In this document: piece after piece, positions 1-7,980 of the stretch | How the letters are laid out: each line of letters begins with the position of its first letter | How positions within the stretch are numbered: position 1 is the first letter of the stretch | Origin: Phascolarctobacterium sp. | GTDB lineage: Bacteria; Bacillota; Negativicutes; Acidaminococcales; Acidaminococcaceae | DNA: 50,590 nucleotides | Assembly: GCA_017452325.1 (NCBI GenBank) | Contig: JAFTMR010000050.1 | Span: forward strand, 1-50,590 | Direction: 5' to 3' | The notes under the pieces: generated by a model | What the model saw: only the letters and a program-made list of their open reading frames with translations | Databases searched by the model: none | Told to the model about the DNA's origin: nothing | Position numbers and translations under genes: made by a program

Positions 1-1295
1 AGGCTTTGAGCAAGGAAGAAGACGAACAATCCAAGGCAAGACTGGCGAAGATTGAAGAAGAGCTTGCGAAATTGCGCAAGGCTAATGACGAACTGGTAGC
101 ACGTTGGGACGGGGAGAAAGCTTCCATCGCCCGCGTGCGTGAGGTTAAAAAAGAAATAGACGCTGTTAAACAGCAAATGGAACAAGCGGAACGCGATTAT
201 GATTTGAACAAGCTGGCAGAACTGAAATACGGTCGCCTGCCTGAATTGCAAAAGGAATTGGCAGACCTTTCCGTTAAGGACGAAGCTGGCAATGACCAAG
301 TGCTTTTGAAAGAAGAAGTTGACGAAGAAGATATTGCCAAAGTTGTCAGCACTTGGACGGGGATTCCCGTTGCACGTCTGGGCAGTGGCGAGCGTGAAAA
401 ACTGGTGCACTTGGAAGAAATCCTCCACCAACGCGTAGTAGGTCAGGACGAAGCAGTGAAGGCAGTAAGCGAAGCGGTAGTGCGTGCCCGCGCAGGCATT
501 AAAGACCCCAATCGTCCTATTGGCAGTTTCATCTTCCTTGGTCCTACCGGCGTAGGTAAAACTGAACTGGCGAAGACCTTGGCGGAGGTGCTCTTTGACG
601 ATGAACGCAATATGGTGCGTATCGACATGAGCGAATATATGGAGAAGCATACTGTGTCCCGTCTTATTGGTGCGCCTCCGGGTTATGTTGGCTATGACGA
701 AGGTGGTCAGCTGACGGAAGCAGTACGCCGTCACCCCTACAGTGTAATCCTCTTGGACGAAATCGAAAAGGCACATGCAGATGTGTTCAACGTACTTTTG
801 CAAGTGCTGGATGATGGTCGCTTGACTGATGGCCAGGGTAGAAGCGTGGATTTCAAAAACACCTTAATTATTATGACCAGTAACCTGGGCAGTGCAGAGA
901 TTATGCGTAAGCAAGGCAAGATTGACCGCGACGATGTACAGCAAATGCTGATGAACTTCTTTAGACCGGAGTTCCTGAACCGCGTGGATGATATTGTGGT
1001 ATTCAAACCCTTGCAAGCGGAACAAATCAAGGACATTGTTAAACTGGTGCTGAAAGAATTGGCAGAACGTCTTGCTAAACAACTGGAAATCAAGCTTACT
1101 GCAACCGATGAAGCTATTGCCCATCTTGCGAGTGCAGGCTTTGACCCCGCTTTTGGCGCACGTCCTTTGAAACGTTTGATTGTACACACCGTAGAAAATT
1201 TGTTGGCTCGTAAAATTGTGGCTGGCGAAATTAAAAATGGCGATACCGCAGAAGTAATCATGAATGGTGAAAGCGTGGATGTTGTCGTAAAATAA
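1..1295 (+). CDS. clpB: ATP-dependent chaperone ClpB, 3' part
   Basis: C-terminal half of the Hsp100 disaggregase ClpB, which works with DnaK to pull proteins out of aggregates in the cytoplasm. The reading frame is open from base 3, so the 5' end lies outside the window; the TTG at 6 is not a real start. Visible are the end of the coiled-coil middle domain (about the first 95 residues, rich in Glu, Lys and Leu), then the second AAA+ module with Walker A GPTGVGKT near residue 180, Walker B ending in LLDEIEKAH, and the C-terminal GARPLKR segment. The middle-domain coiled coil separates ClpB from ClpA and ClpX, and ClpC has a much shorter one. A strong terminator follows 6 bp after the stop. 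No promoter is visible because the start is missing. Confidence 0.95.
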   Translation, partial: ALSKEEDEQSKARLAKIEEELAKLRKANDELVARWDGEKASIARVREVKKEIDAVKQQMEQAERDYDLNKLAELKYGRLPELQKELADLSVKDEAGNDQVLLKEEVDEEDIAKVVSTWTGIPVARLGSGEREKLVHLEEILHQRVVGQDEAVKAVSEAVVRARAGIKDPNRPIGSFIFLGPTGVGKTELAKTLAEVLFDDERNMVRIDMSEYMEKHTVSRLIGAPPGYVGYDEGGQLTEAVRRHPYSVILLDEIEKAHADVFNVLLQVLDDGRLTDGQGRSVDFKNTLIIMTSNLGSAEIMRKQGKIDRDDVQQMLMNFFRPEFLNRVDDIVVFKPLQAEQIKDIVKLVLKELAERLAKQLEIKLTATDEAIAHLASAGFDPAFGARPLKRLIVHTVENLLARKIVAGEIKNGDTAEVIMNGESVDVVVK

Positions 1296-1300
1296 AAACT

Positions 1301-1340
1301 AATCCCGAAGCCGGAGTAAGATCCGGTTTCGGGATTTTTT
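1301..1340 (+). terminator. Rho-independent terminator of clpB
   Basis: A 15-bp stem with one G-U pair (1301-1315 with 1322-1336), a 6-nt loop, and a run of T through 1340. It directly follows the clpB stop codon. Confidence 0.9.
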
Positions 1341-1361
1341 GTGCGTAAAATATCCCCTTAT

Positions 1362-1495
1362 ACTATAAGTGACACAAAAAAATCAAAGTGGCTCACAAAA
1401 GACTAAAATTTTTTTAAAACGACTTTTTATGGGGTTTCCGAAAATATTTTAAAAAATGTGAGCCACTTGGGGTAATTTGATGTCACTTATATAGT
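1362..1495. repeat. Foldback (MITE-like) inverted-repeat element
   Basis: The outer 36-39 bp of this segment are imperfect inverted repeats: the left arm begins ACTATAAGTGACA and ends AAGTGGCTCACA, and the right arm is its reverse complement with two extra bases and some mismatches. The roughly 60-bp centre is A/T-rich and carries no ORF. It looks like a miniature inverted-repeat element or the two joined ends of a lost insertion sequence. No target-site duplication is clear. Confidence 0.55.
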
Positions 1496-1718
1496 GAGTC
1501 TTCTTTTTTTCTCTCCTTCCCCTTTTTCTTTTACATAGTTTTCTTTTTCCCCTTCCTGTCTTTATTTTCTTCTGCCAGAATTAAGCAAAGCTGAAAGCTT
1601 TGCTACCTTGTTATCGTAATGTAGTAGTAACTTAGAGTTATGTAGTGCTGTTCTTGTTAAGGGAATGGTTAAAAATAAATATTAAATTTTTACTATAAGC
1701 ATGTCCCCTTCTAGAAAA

Positions 1719-1734
1719 TGTTTCACGTGAAACA
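1719..1734. other. parS: parS centromere site (ParB/Spo0J binding)
   Basis: The 16 bases read TGTTTCACGTGAAACA, a perfect palindrome identical to the parS consensus known from Bacillus subtilis and widely conserved in bacteria. ParB clamps load at such sites and recruit SMC for chromosome segregation. parA and parB are not in the window. Sites of this kind cluster near the replication origin in most genomes. Confidence 0.9.
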
Positions 1735-1971
1735 ATTAAAGCCTGTCGATTTGCTTCATAATACAAGGCAACGACAGGCTTGGGAGAAACTATTTGAAAT
1801 TCAAGAGCAGTGGTGATTTTTAACCAAGGATAAGGAAATATAGTGATTTTTATGAGGTGTTAGGAGAATGGCAGTGTCATAAATTAAGCAATAGGGATGT
1901 TGTAAGGGTTTGTAATATGCCAGTCACAACATTTCTTTACAAGGAAAAACAACATCAAAATGTGCCGAAAA

Positions 1972-2094
1972 GTGTACTTTTCGGTACACTCCTATACGTT
2001 TAAGTATAACATAGTTTTTGACGGTTTTGTTACAAAGCAACTGTATACATAAAAACAATGTGTAAAGCAAAAACAAGTGTACCGAAAATTACAC
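1972..2094. promoter_or_regulatory. Two copies of an 18-bp palindromic operator-like site
   Basis: The site GTGTACCGAAAAGTACAC (half-sites GTGTAC and GTACAC around a 6-bp spacer) occurs on the minus strand at 1972-1989. It recurs on the plus strand at 2077-2094 with one change (17 of 18). A third, partial copy of the core (GTGCCGAAAAGTGTAC) starts at 1962. The second copy overlaps the -35 of the tps promoter, as expected for a repressor site. The regulator is unknown. Confidence 0.5.
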
Positions 2095-2117
2095 CTTTTT
2101 GTATATGATATTATATT
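2089..2117 (+). promoter_or_regulatory. Candidate sigma-70 promoter of tpsB-tpsA
   Basis: -35 TTACAC (2089-2094) and -10 TATATT (2112-2117) with a 17-bp spacer, 50 bp before the tpsB start. A strong Shine-Dalgarno (GAAGGAGAG) precedes the ATG at 2169. Confidence 0.5.
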
Positions 2118-2168
2118 TGAATAAACAATGGCAAGCAATTTACGAGAATTAGAAGGAGAGGGTTTAGT

Positions 2169-3812
2169 ATGCTTCTAAAAAAACAAGTGATGTTAATGGC
2201 AATTACTAGTTTGTTTATTAGTCAAACTGCATTAGCAGCACAAGCTGTTCAAAATTCTCAAGAATATCTTGATAGGGATTTAAGTACAGTAGATTCAAAA
2301 AGTGTAATTACTACCATATCAGAAGTAAGTAATGATATTTCCAGCGAAGTAAAGTTTTATCTGAAAGGATTAATAATAAATAGTGATTTTACGAATGATA
2401 AGATAAATAAAGATCTGCAATTATTAGTGAGAAGATATAACGGAACAGAAGTTAGTATAAAAGATTTAAATACTGCTGTTTCAGAGGTTACAGTTTGCTT
2501 TAGGAAAAATGGCTACCCAGCGGCAACAGCTTATTTACCACAGCAAGAAAGCAAAGATGGTTTAATTCAAATAAATGTGGAAGAAGGAAGATTTGGAAAG
2601 ATTATTATTGAGAACGGAAGTTGTTTGAAAACTAAAATTATTGAACGATTAGCTTCTGTTTTACAAAAAGGGGAAATTATACGCACAAAGAAACTTGAAA
2701 CAGTATTACATAACATTATTGATTTAGGTGGTGTCAGAGCAGGTGGTATTATGCGACCTGGCACTGCTATTGGAGAAACAGATTTAATTATACGTGTGGA
2801 AGATGGAAAACGTGACAGCTATGTGCTTTATAGTGAAAATCATGGTAGCAAATCTTCTGGACGTTATCGCTATGGTAGCATAGCTAACTGGTATGAACTA
2901 ACTGGCGTAGGTGACCATCTGGCAATTAATGGTTCTGTGTCCAATGAAGAACAACATAATTATGGCATTCAATATGACCAATTAGTTGGTAAAGATGGAA
3001 CGAAATTGGGAATTAGTGTTAGCAGAACTGATTATGAATTGGGAAGTCATTATTCTGCAATTGGTGCAGTTGGTGAGGCTATGACTATTGGTATAAATGG
3101 CAGTACTCCTTTTTGGAAGACAAGTACCTCCAGAATGGGTTTGAACTATGGTTGGGATTATCGCGAGTTGCAAGATGAATTGCGCGAATTTGATTATCTT
3201 ATTGAGAAACATAGTAATGCTTTTTATCTTGGCATCAATGGTATGGAAAACATTTCAAAAACTAACCTTAATTATGATTTAACGATTTATGCGGGTCATT
3301 TGAGCTATGATGATGCAAATGTTGGTGGTATACCTTTGCAAGTAGAGAATGATGGTAAATTTAGCAAGGTATTGTTAAATATCAGTGCGTTGCATAGGTT
3401 TGATAGAAATGTCGACCTGCTTGTTAAGGCACAAGTACAACAAGCGGGAAACAACTTGGATAGCTCTGAGCAGATTTACTTAGGTGGTGCTAATGCGGTA
3501 CGTGCTTATCCGCAGGGTGAAGCTTCTGGCGACGAAGGCTACCAAGTTAGTGCAGAATTGCGTTACCATACTAAAGTATCTGGGCTCACATTATCCACAT
3601 TCTTTGATATTGGTCATGTTAAATACACACAAAATGGTTCAATGCCTGGTGGTACAACCTTGAAAGGCTGGGGCATTGGTATTGCTTATAGCGAATCTAA
3701 TGGTTATTGGGCAAGAGTGGATTATGCTCGAAGGATTGGTTTAGCAAAAGATGCTTCGGAAGATGCGAAAGATAAAGACAGAATTTGGTTTATTGTTGGC
3801 AAAAGCTGGTAA
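2169..3812 (+). CDS. Two-partner secretion outer-membrane transporter (TpsB, ShlB/FhaC type)
   Basis: 547 residues, normal for a TpsB barrel that exports one large partner protein across the outer membrane. A Sec signal peptide (residues 1 to about 24, ending ALAA) is followed by a POTRA region (about residues 65-215; typical wording AATAYLPQQ, and GLIQINVEEGRFG). A C-terminal 16-strand barrel then ends in an aromatic residue (KSW). The conserved barrel motif seen as VRGYxxG in this family is present as VRAYPQGEASGDEG, an Arg-Ala instead of the usual Arg-Gly. The cognate exoprotein gene follows at once, so the pair is an operon. Base composition is clearly richer in A/T than the purine genes downstream, which hints at horizontal acquisition. 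This gene is direct evidence for an outer membrane. Confidence 0.92.
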   Translation: MLLKKQVMLMAITSLFISQTALAAQAVQNSQEYLDRDLSTVDSKSVITTISEVSNDISSEVKFYLKGLIINSDFTNDKINKDLQLLVRRYNGTEVSIKDLNTAVSEVTVCFRKNGYPAATAYLPQQESKDGLIQINVEEGRFGKIIIENGSCLKTKIIERLASVLQKGEIIRTKKLETVLHNIIDLGGVRAGGIMRPGTAIGETDLIIRVEDGKRDSYVLYSENHGSKSSGRYRYGSIANWYELTGVGDHLAINGSVSNEEQHNYGIQYDQLVGKDGTKLGISVSRTDYELGSHYSAIGAVGEAMTIGINGSTPFWKTSTSRMGLNYGWDYRELQDELREFDYLIEKHSNAFYLGINGMENISKTNLNYDLTIYAGHLSYDDANVGGIPLQVENDGKFSKVLLNISALHRFDRNVDLLVKAQVQQAGNNLDSSEQIYLGGANAVRAYPQGEASGDEGYQVSAELRYHTKVSGLTLSTFFDIGHVKYTQNGSMPGGTTLKGWGIGIAYSESNGYWARVDYARRIGLAKDASEDAKDKDRIWFIVGKSW

Positions 3813-3843
3813 TTAGATTGTGTTAAGAGAAGAGGAAGAATTT

Positions 3844-6800
3844 ATGAAGAGTAACAACAAAAAACTTGCCGCAAGAATTTTATTAATGTTGGTTTTAGGA
3901 TTACATCATACTATGCCAGTTGTTTATGCATTGCCTAGCCAAGGCACTTTAGATAATAGCAAAGCCGCAACTATTACAACTTTTGAAAAATTAATGACTA
4001 TTACTGGCAAAGGTAATAATAATATTTTGAATTGGGCTAATTTTCAAATTGGTAAAGGTGAAACTGTAAAATTTAATGATAAAAACAATTATTTGAACCT
4101 TGTTCATGGTGTAGATATATCTCGTATTTATGGCACCTTAACTGGTGGTAATATAGTTTATCTTGTAAATCCCAATGGTATTTTGTTTGGGCAAGGTACT
4201 AAACTAGACAATGTGGGTAGTTTTGTAGCTTCTACACGTAATATATCTTCAATCAACAAAGAAGCCTTTCTGGAAACGCCATATGATACAAGTGCAGTGT
4301 TAGGTACAGATAATACCGTAATGGACAATAAAGATTACTATCCGGAAGATTCTTCGTATGTTCCCAAGATTAGTGTTGCTGAAATGCAATTAACTAATGT
4401 GCCGGCATCAGCTACTAAAATCATTTTAGATGGCCCTGGTGGTGTAATTCTTAAAAACACTGAGTTGTTGAATAATGTGGCACAAGTTACTACACGTAAA
4501 GATGGCGGCGAAATCGGTATTGGAAGTGACGATGGAATTATTACATTGTCTGAGGAACAAAAGGCTAAGATTGCGTTGCTTGATGGTGACAAAGTTTTTG
4601 CATACGAGGATAATTCAAGTGTGTTGCAAGGATATCAGTCAATTAAAAATATGGATGAATTTGTTGCAATGGACATCGATATCAGAGGAAAAGATGCTAA
4701 AAAATATATATTAGTGAATGATATAGTGGTAGAGGATAACTTTAAGTATGAACCTATTTGTGCCAATGGTACATTTGAAGGTTTAGGTTATACTGTGTCT
4801 GATATATTAATTGATACAAGCAATGATGGTTATGTAGGGTTGTTCTCAATGTTTGAAGGCGATCTAAGAAATTTAAGTATAAATAATATTAGTTTTGGTG
4901 ACTTATATAGTACATATCGTATAGGGGGAGCTGTTGGTAGTTTTAAAAATGGTTCAATATCTAATGTCCTTGTATCTGGTTTAATAAAAGGTAATTTAGA
5001 TGAATATGGAAAACCTGATATAGGTGGTATTGTTGGTTATATGGATACTGGGAATGGAAGAGCAGAGATAAGAAATTCTGGTAGTTATGTCGATATAGAA
5101 ACAAGTACTGGAGTGGGCTTCTATGGTGGACCGCATAATGTTGGTGGTGTAGTAGGTAATGTTGAAACTACTAAGGATGGACAATCTTATGGTGGTGGCT
5201 TATATAATGTATATAATTATGGTAGACTGAATGATAATGTTGGACAGCAGGATGTGTTTGTTGGCGGAATTGTAGGTAATGTTTATGACTATTATATAGG
5301 TGGGGAGAAATTTGATATATTAGGAACATATAATTGTGGTGATGTTTTTGTTAAATATGGGAATCCTTTCTTTTGGGTAGACGTTAATGCTGGTGGCATA
5401 TTAGGTTATGTGGAATCTGCTAATATTAATATCGGTGACAATTATAATTTTGGGAGTTTAAGTGTGTATACAGATTCTAGTCCTGATCCTGGCGTATTAT
5501 GTGCAGGTGGTATTATTGGTAAGATTGATCCAAGATTGTATGATTATTGTGAAGAACCAATAGTTAAAAACAAAGTGAGCATGCATGGAAACATGATGGA
5601 ATCCTATTATGTTGTAAACTCTGGAAATTTTGTTTATGACACTGATATAGGTGTACAACAACCGAGTGATATGATATCAGAAAAATTCGATAAAGTAATG
5701 ATTGGGCTATATGATTATTCTACATATCATGGTGATGTTACTAGTGGGGCACCGGTTAATGGAGATGTTATTCCTTCTGTGAAACCTGAAACTGACACTC
5801 CCGTAATGCCGCCAGTAGAACCTAAGCCAGAGCCTGGAGACACTAATAAAGATGAAACCTCACAAAACAAGATAGAAAGTGTCATAGGGGAAAAAGAATA
5901 TGACGACGTGATGACTGAAGTCAAAGAAACGGAGATTAGTACAAAGACTTACTGGGATGGTAGTGGTACGGCACCTCAAATAACTTATACTTATGTAGAA
6001 GACAGACTGCACGAAGACAGAATATATTTTAAGACAATGCAATGGGAAGATCAAATTCCGGATAATGAGAAAGTATATATGCTGATTTCTAATGAACAAT
6101 ATAATAATTTTTATAAAATCGATGGTAATATGTATATAAAAGACGTAAAAACGGAGGTTTTAAAAGAAAGTGAAAATTATAGAGTGACATTTGATGTTTA
6201 TAATCGTGAATCAGTGTCTGGTGTAGTCGAAATTTATGATGCAAATGGAAATTTGATTGAGGTTGAATGGATTGATTCGTTTAAAAGCTGGGCGGAAAAT
6301 GTGGGAGATTTTGTTGATGATGTTTTTAAGGTTGGAACGGATGAAATTAGGGCTGAAAAAACAAGTCTTGAAATTAGAGTGCCGACGGGAGGGTACTTTC
6401 GAGTTACGAATAACGAAAACATTTCAACATCTCTCAAATTACATAATAAGGTCAATGAAATACTTAATGTAGCAGGTGGAATTGTAACATTGTTTAAAGG
6501 CATGATGGGTGGTGTGCCGGAGAATGAGCTAAAACAAGCGTTAGTGGACGTTATTGCTACGGAAATTATGAAGGAATTTGTGGATTTGAATAAAGATTTT
6601 ACGGAAGATACTATAAGAGGTGCAATGAATAATGTTATTGATAATTTGATTAAACAGGATAAAGTTACAGAAAATAATCCTTATTGGAATTCATTTTTAG
6701 AAAATTTGACGGAGCGATTAGAAGACAGAGGTGTGGTTGTAACAACTATTTCGTCTACTATTAATGTTGTTACTGAAGTTGCGGCACCGTTGAGAGAAAT

Positions 6801-6900
6801 ATTTTTTACAACATTAAAGGTATTTAATTGGGTAGAAGAAGGATGGTCCAAGAAGGATACTAAACATGCTAAGGCAACTAATTTTACTGTCTGGTATTAA
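3844..6900 (+). CDS. Two-partner secretion exoprotein (TpsA) with haemagglutination-activity domain
   Basis: 1018 residues from the ATG at 3844, chosen because GAGGAAGAA sits just upstream; the frame is open back to 3820 but without a ribosome site. Signal peptide of about 31 residues, then a TPS domain (about 32-150) with the hallmark NPNGILFGQG and the NLVHG...SRIYGTLTGG segment that starts the beta-helix. Residues about 340-600 carry repeated GGIVGY/GGVVGN/GGIIGK units, which resemble the GLUG motif of adhesins. A Pro-rich linker (about 645-675) leads to a 330-residue C-terminal part with predicted helices and no family I recognise. The transporter gene is 31 bp upstream. A role as a secreted adhesin is likely; a contact-toxin role is not supported, as no immunity gene follows. 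Confidence 0.88.
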   Translation: MKSNNKKLAARILLMLVLGLHHTMPVVYALPSQGTLDNSKAATITTFEKLMTITGKGNNNILNWANFQIGKGETVKFNDKNNYLNLVHGVDISRIYGTLTGGNIVYLVNPNGILFGQGTKLDNVGSFVASTRNISSINKEAFLETPYDTSAVLGTDNTVMDNKDYYPEDSSYVPKISVAEMQLTNVPASATKIILDGPGGVILKNTELLNNVAQVTTRKDGGEIGIGSDDGIITLSEEQKAKIALLDGDKVFAYEDNSSVLQGYQSIKNMDEFVAMDIDIRGKDAKKYILVNDIVVEDNFKYEPICANGTFEGLGYTVSDILIDTSNDGYVGLFSMFEGDLRNLSINNISFGDLYSTYRIGGAVGSFKNGSISNVLVSGLIKGNLDEYGKPDIGGIVGYMDTGNGRAEIRNSGSYVDIETSTGVGFYGGPHNVGGVVGNVETTKDGQSYGGGLYNVYNYGRLNDNVGQQDVFVGGIVGNVYDYYIGGEKFDILGTYNCGDVFVKYGNPFFWVDVNAGGILGYVESANINIGDNYNFGSLSVYTDSSPDPGVLCAGGIIGKIDPRLYDYCEEPIVKNKVSMHGNMMESYYVVNSGNFVYDTDIGVQQPSDMISEKFDKVMIGLYDYSTYHGDVTSGAPVNGDVIPSVKPETDTPVMPPVEPKPEPGDTNKDETSQNKIESVIGEKEYDDVMTEVKETEISTKTYWDGSGTAPQITYTYVEDRLHEDRIYFKTMQWEDQIPDNEKVYMLISNEQYNNFYKIDGNMYIKDVKTEVLKESENYRVTFDVYNRESVSGVVEIYDANGNLIEVEWIDSFKSWAENVGDFVDDVFKVGTDEIRAEKTSLEIRVPTGGYFRVTNNENISTSLKLHNKVNEILNVAGGIVTLFKGMMGGVPENELKQALVDVIATEIMKEFVDLNKDFTEDTIRGAMNNVIDNLIKQDKVTENNPYWNSFLENLTERLEDRGVVVTTISSTINVVTEVAAPLREIFFTTLKVFNWVEEGWSKKDTKHAKATNFTVWY

Positions 6901-7011
6901 ATTTATGCTAGCATAATTAGTGATAAGAACTTTGAAACAATTTTGTGGTTGTTTTGTTTAAGCGTCAAGATTTGTTTTGAAATGCGGGTAATGATGTTAA
7001 AACTAACGACA

Positions 7012-7055
7012 AAAACAGGATTTAACTTACCTAACGGTTCGTTAAATCCTGTTTT
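7012..7055. repeat. 44-bp hairpin, copy 1 (left border of toxin-antitoxin module)
   Basis: Perfect 15-bp stem (7012-7026 with 7041-7055) and a 14-nt loop that itself can pair (TAACG with CGTTA). It is 43 of 44 identical to the copy at 7683-7726. It may terminate tpsA transcription (TTTT at the end of the stem), although the T run is short. Confidence 0.8.
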
Positions 7056-7079
7056 GCTTTATATTTCACATACTTTGAA

Positions 7080-7108
7080 TTGACGATGTCATTACAAAAT
7101 AATATAAT
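7080..7108 (+). promoter_or_regulatory. Promoter of dinJ-yafQ
   Basis: -35 TTGACG (7080-7085) and a perfect -10 TATAAT (7103-7108) with a 17-bp spacer. The inverted pair ATTACA (7091-7096) and TGTAAT (7108-7113) brackets the -10 and is a plausible site for the antitoxin or the complex. A second, perfect 8-bp pair, GTAATCAC (7109-7116) and GTGATTAC (7127-7134), encloses the Shine-Dalgarno AGAAGGGA. Confidence 0.7.
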
Positions 7109-7135
7109 GTAATCACAAGAAGGGACGTGATTACC

Positions 7136-7408
7136 ATGGCACAAGTAACTACTAACGTAAATTTTAGAATGGACAAAAACTTGAAGATGCAATTTGAAAA
7201 ATTATGTGATGATTTAGGTCTTAGTATGTCTGCGGCTTTTACTGTTTTTGCAAAAACAATGGTACGCCAACAAAGAATTCCCTTTGATGTTAGTTTGGAA
7301 GTTCCTAACGAAGAAACTTTAAAATCTATGGAAAATATCGAAAAAGGACAAAATTTAAGTAAGCGATTCACCAGTGTTAGAGAACTCATGGAGGATTTAA
7401 ATGCTTGA
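7136..7408 (+). CDS. dinJ: Type II antitoxin, RelB/DinJ family
   Basis: 90 residues from the ATG at 7136, 10 nt after AGAAGGGA; the GTG at 7127 is too close to it. The N-terminus (TTNVNFRMDKNLKMQFEKLC) followed by GLSMSAAFTVFAKTMVR is the ribbon-helix-helix DNA-binding domain of RelB/DinJ antitoxins. The C-terminal third is charged and probably wraps the toxin. The stop overlaps the toxin start by 8 bp, the usual coupling. The antitoxin should neutralise YafQ and repress its own promoter, which carries inverted repeats around the -10. Confidence 0.9.
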   Translation: MAQVTTNVNFRMDKNLKMQFEKLCDDLGLSMSAAFTVFAKTMVRQQRIPFDVSLEVPNEETLKSMENIEKGQNLSKRFTSVRELMEDLNA

Positions 7409-7673
7409 TATCCAGTACGAAAAGTCGTTTAAGAAGGATTATAAGCGTATTATAAAGCGTGGCTATAATCCTAAACTTTTAGAAGAAGTTATTACCATGC
7501 TTTGCAATGAAGAAGTTTTACCAGATAAATATAGAGACCATGCGTTAAGTGGAAACTATAGTGGGTATAGGGAATGTCACATTGCTCCAGATTGGCTTTT
7601 GATTTATAAGATTAATGAAGGCTTGTTATTGCTTCTTTTATCGCGTACTGGAACGCATAGTGATTTATTTTGA
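7401..7673 (+). CDS. yafQ: Type II toxin, YafQ family mRNA interferase
   Basis: 90 residues, a RelE-superfamily fold. YafQ of Escherichia coli cuts mRNA on the ribosome. The residues important there have counterparts here: His47 in DHALSG, His60, Asp64-Trp65 in CHIAPDW, and the C-terminal RTGTHSDLF with His86 as the expected catalytic base and Phe90 last. Thus the enzyme looks intact. It is translationally coupled to the antitoxin by an 8-bp overlap. The module sits between two nearly identical hairpins and has no obvious tie to its neighbours. Confidence 0.92.
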   Translation: MLDIQYEKSFKKDYKRIIKRGYNPKLLEEVITMLCNEEVLPDKYRDHALSGNYSGYRECHIAPDWLLIYKINEGLLLLLLSRTGTHSDLF

Positions 7674-7682
7674 TTGCATATT

Positions 7683-7726
7683 AAAACAGGATTTAACTGA
7701 CCTAACGGTTCGTTAAATCCTGTTTT
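7683..7726. repeat. 44-bp hairpin, copy 2 (right border of toxin-antitoxin module)
   Basis: Same 15-bp stem and loop as 7012-7055, with a single base change in the loop. It follows the yafQ stop by 9 bp and could act as its terminator. Confidence 0.8.
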
Positions 7727-7746
7727 GTGTTTTCAGACAGAAAGCA

Positions 7747-7825
7747 TTTCTGAAACGGGACACTTTTTCCGGATTTGGCAAGAGGTTTCCGAAATGGGAA
7801 TTCTTTTCCGGGTTAGGGAAGAGAG
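7747..7825 (+). repeat. Imperfect tandem duplication of about 38 bp
   Basis: The segment starting TTTCTGAAACGGGA (7747) is followed by a diverged second copy starting TTTCCGAAATGGGA (7786). Both continue into CTTTTTCCGG or CTTTTCCGGG and end in AAGAG. No ORF is credible here. It lies in the 416-bp gap between yafQ and purE. Confidence 0.4.
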
Positions 7826-7886
7826 GGTGGCTTTTGGGGATTGGTTTCCACTTCTGAAAAAAGTAAAAAATAAAAAGAAATATAAT

Positions 7887-7974
7887 TTCGTTTGAACCAT
7901 TACGAACGTTAGCAAAAATGGCGTTTTTAAAAGTTCATAATAGATTTGACACGTTGATGAGTGCTTGGTAGAAT
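7887..7974 (+). promoter_or_regulatory. purE operon promoter, with PurBox-like sites upstream
   Basis: A near-consensus promoter: -35 TTGACA (7946-7951), 17-bp spacer, -10 TAGAAT (7969-7974). Upstream are two CGAA cores in inverted orientation (TTCG at 7887-7890 and CGAA at 7903-7906, the latter within ATTACGAACGTTA). These recall the paired PurBoxes of the Gram-positive PurR regulator. The promoter is well supported; the PurR assignment is a weak inference, and no purR is in the window. Confidence 0.6.
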
Positions 7975-7980
7975 TATAGT

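Larger units (their letters stand above)
1341..2168. other. 828-bp gene-free region between clpB and tpsB
   Basis: No plausible ORF on either strand. In order it holds the foldback element, a pyrimidine-rich tract on the + strand (about 1501-1569), a perfect 9-bp hairpin (1584-1592 with 1596-1604), the parS site, a 10-bp hairpin (1739-1748 with 1772-1781), a 7-bp inverted pair (1897-1903 with 1926-1932), and the operator-like sites and promoter of the tps operon. Confidence 0.8.

Noticed and set aside
6640-6900. VTENNPYW in TpsA as a CdiA-type VENN motif with a toxic tip
   Set aside because: Only VTENN, not VENN; fewer than 80 residues follow, and the next genes are a complete DinJ/YafQ pair with its own promoter rather than an immunity gene.
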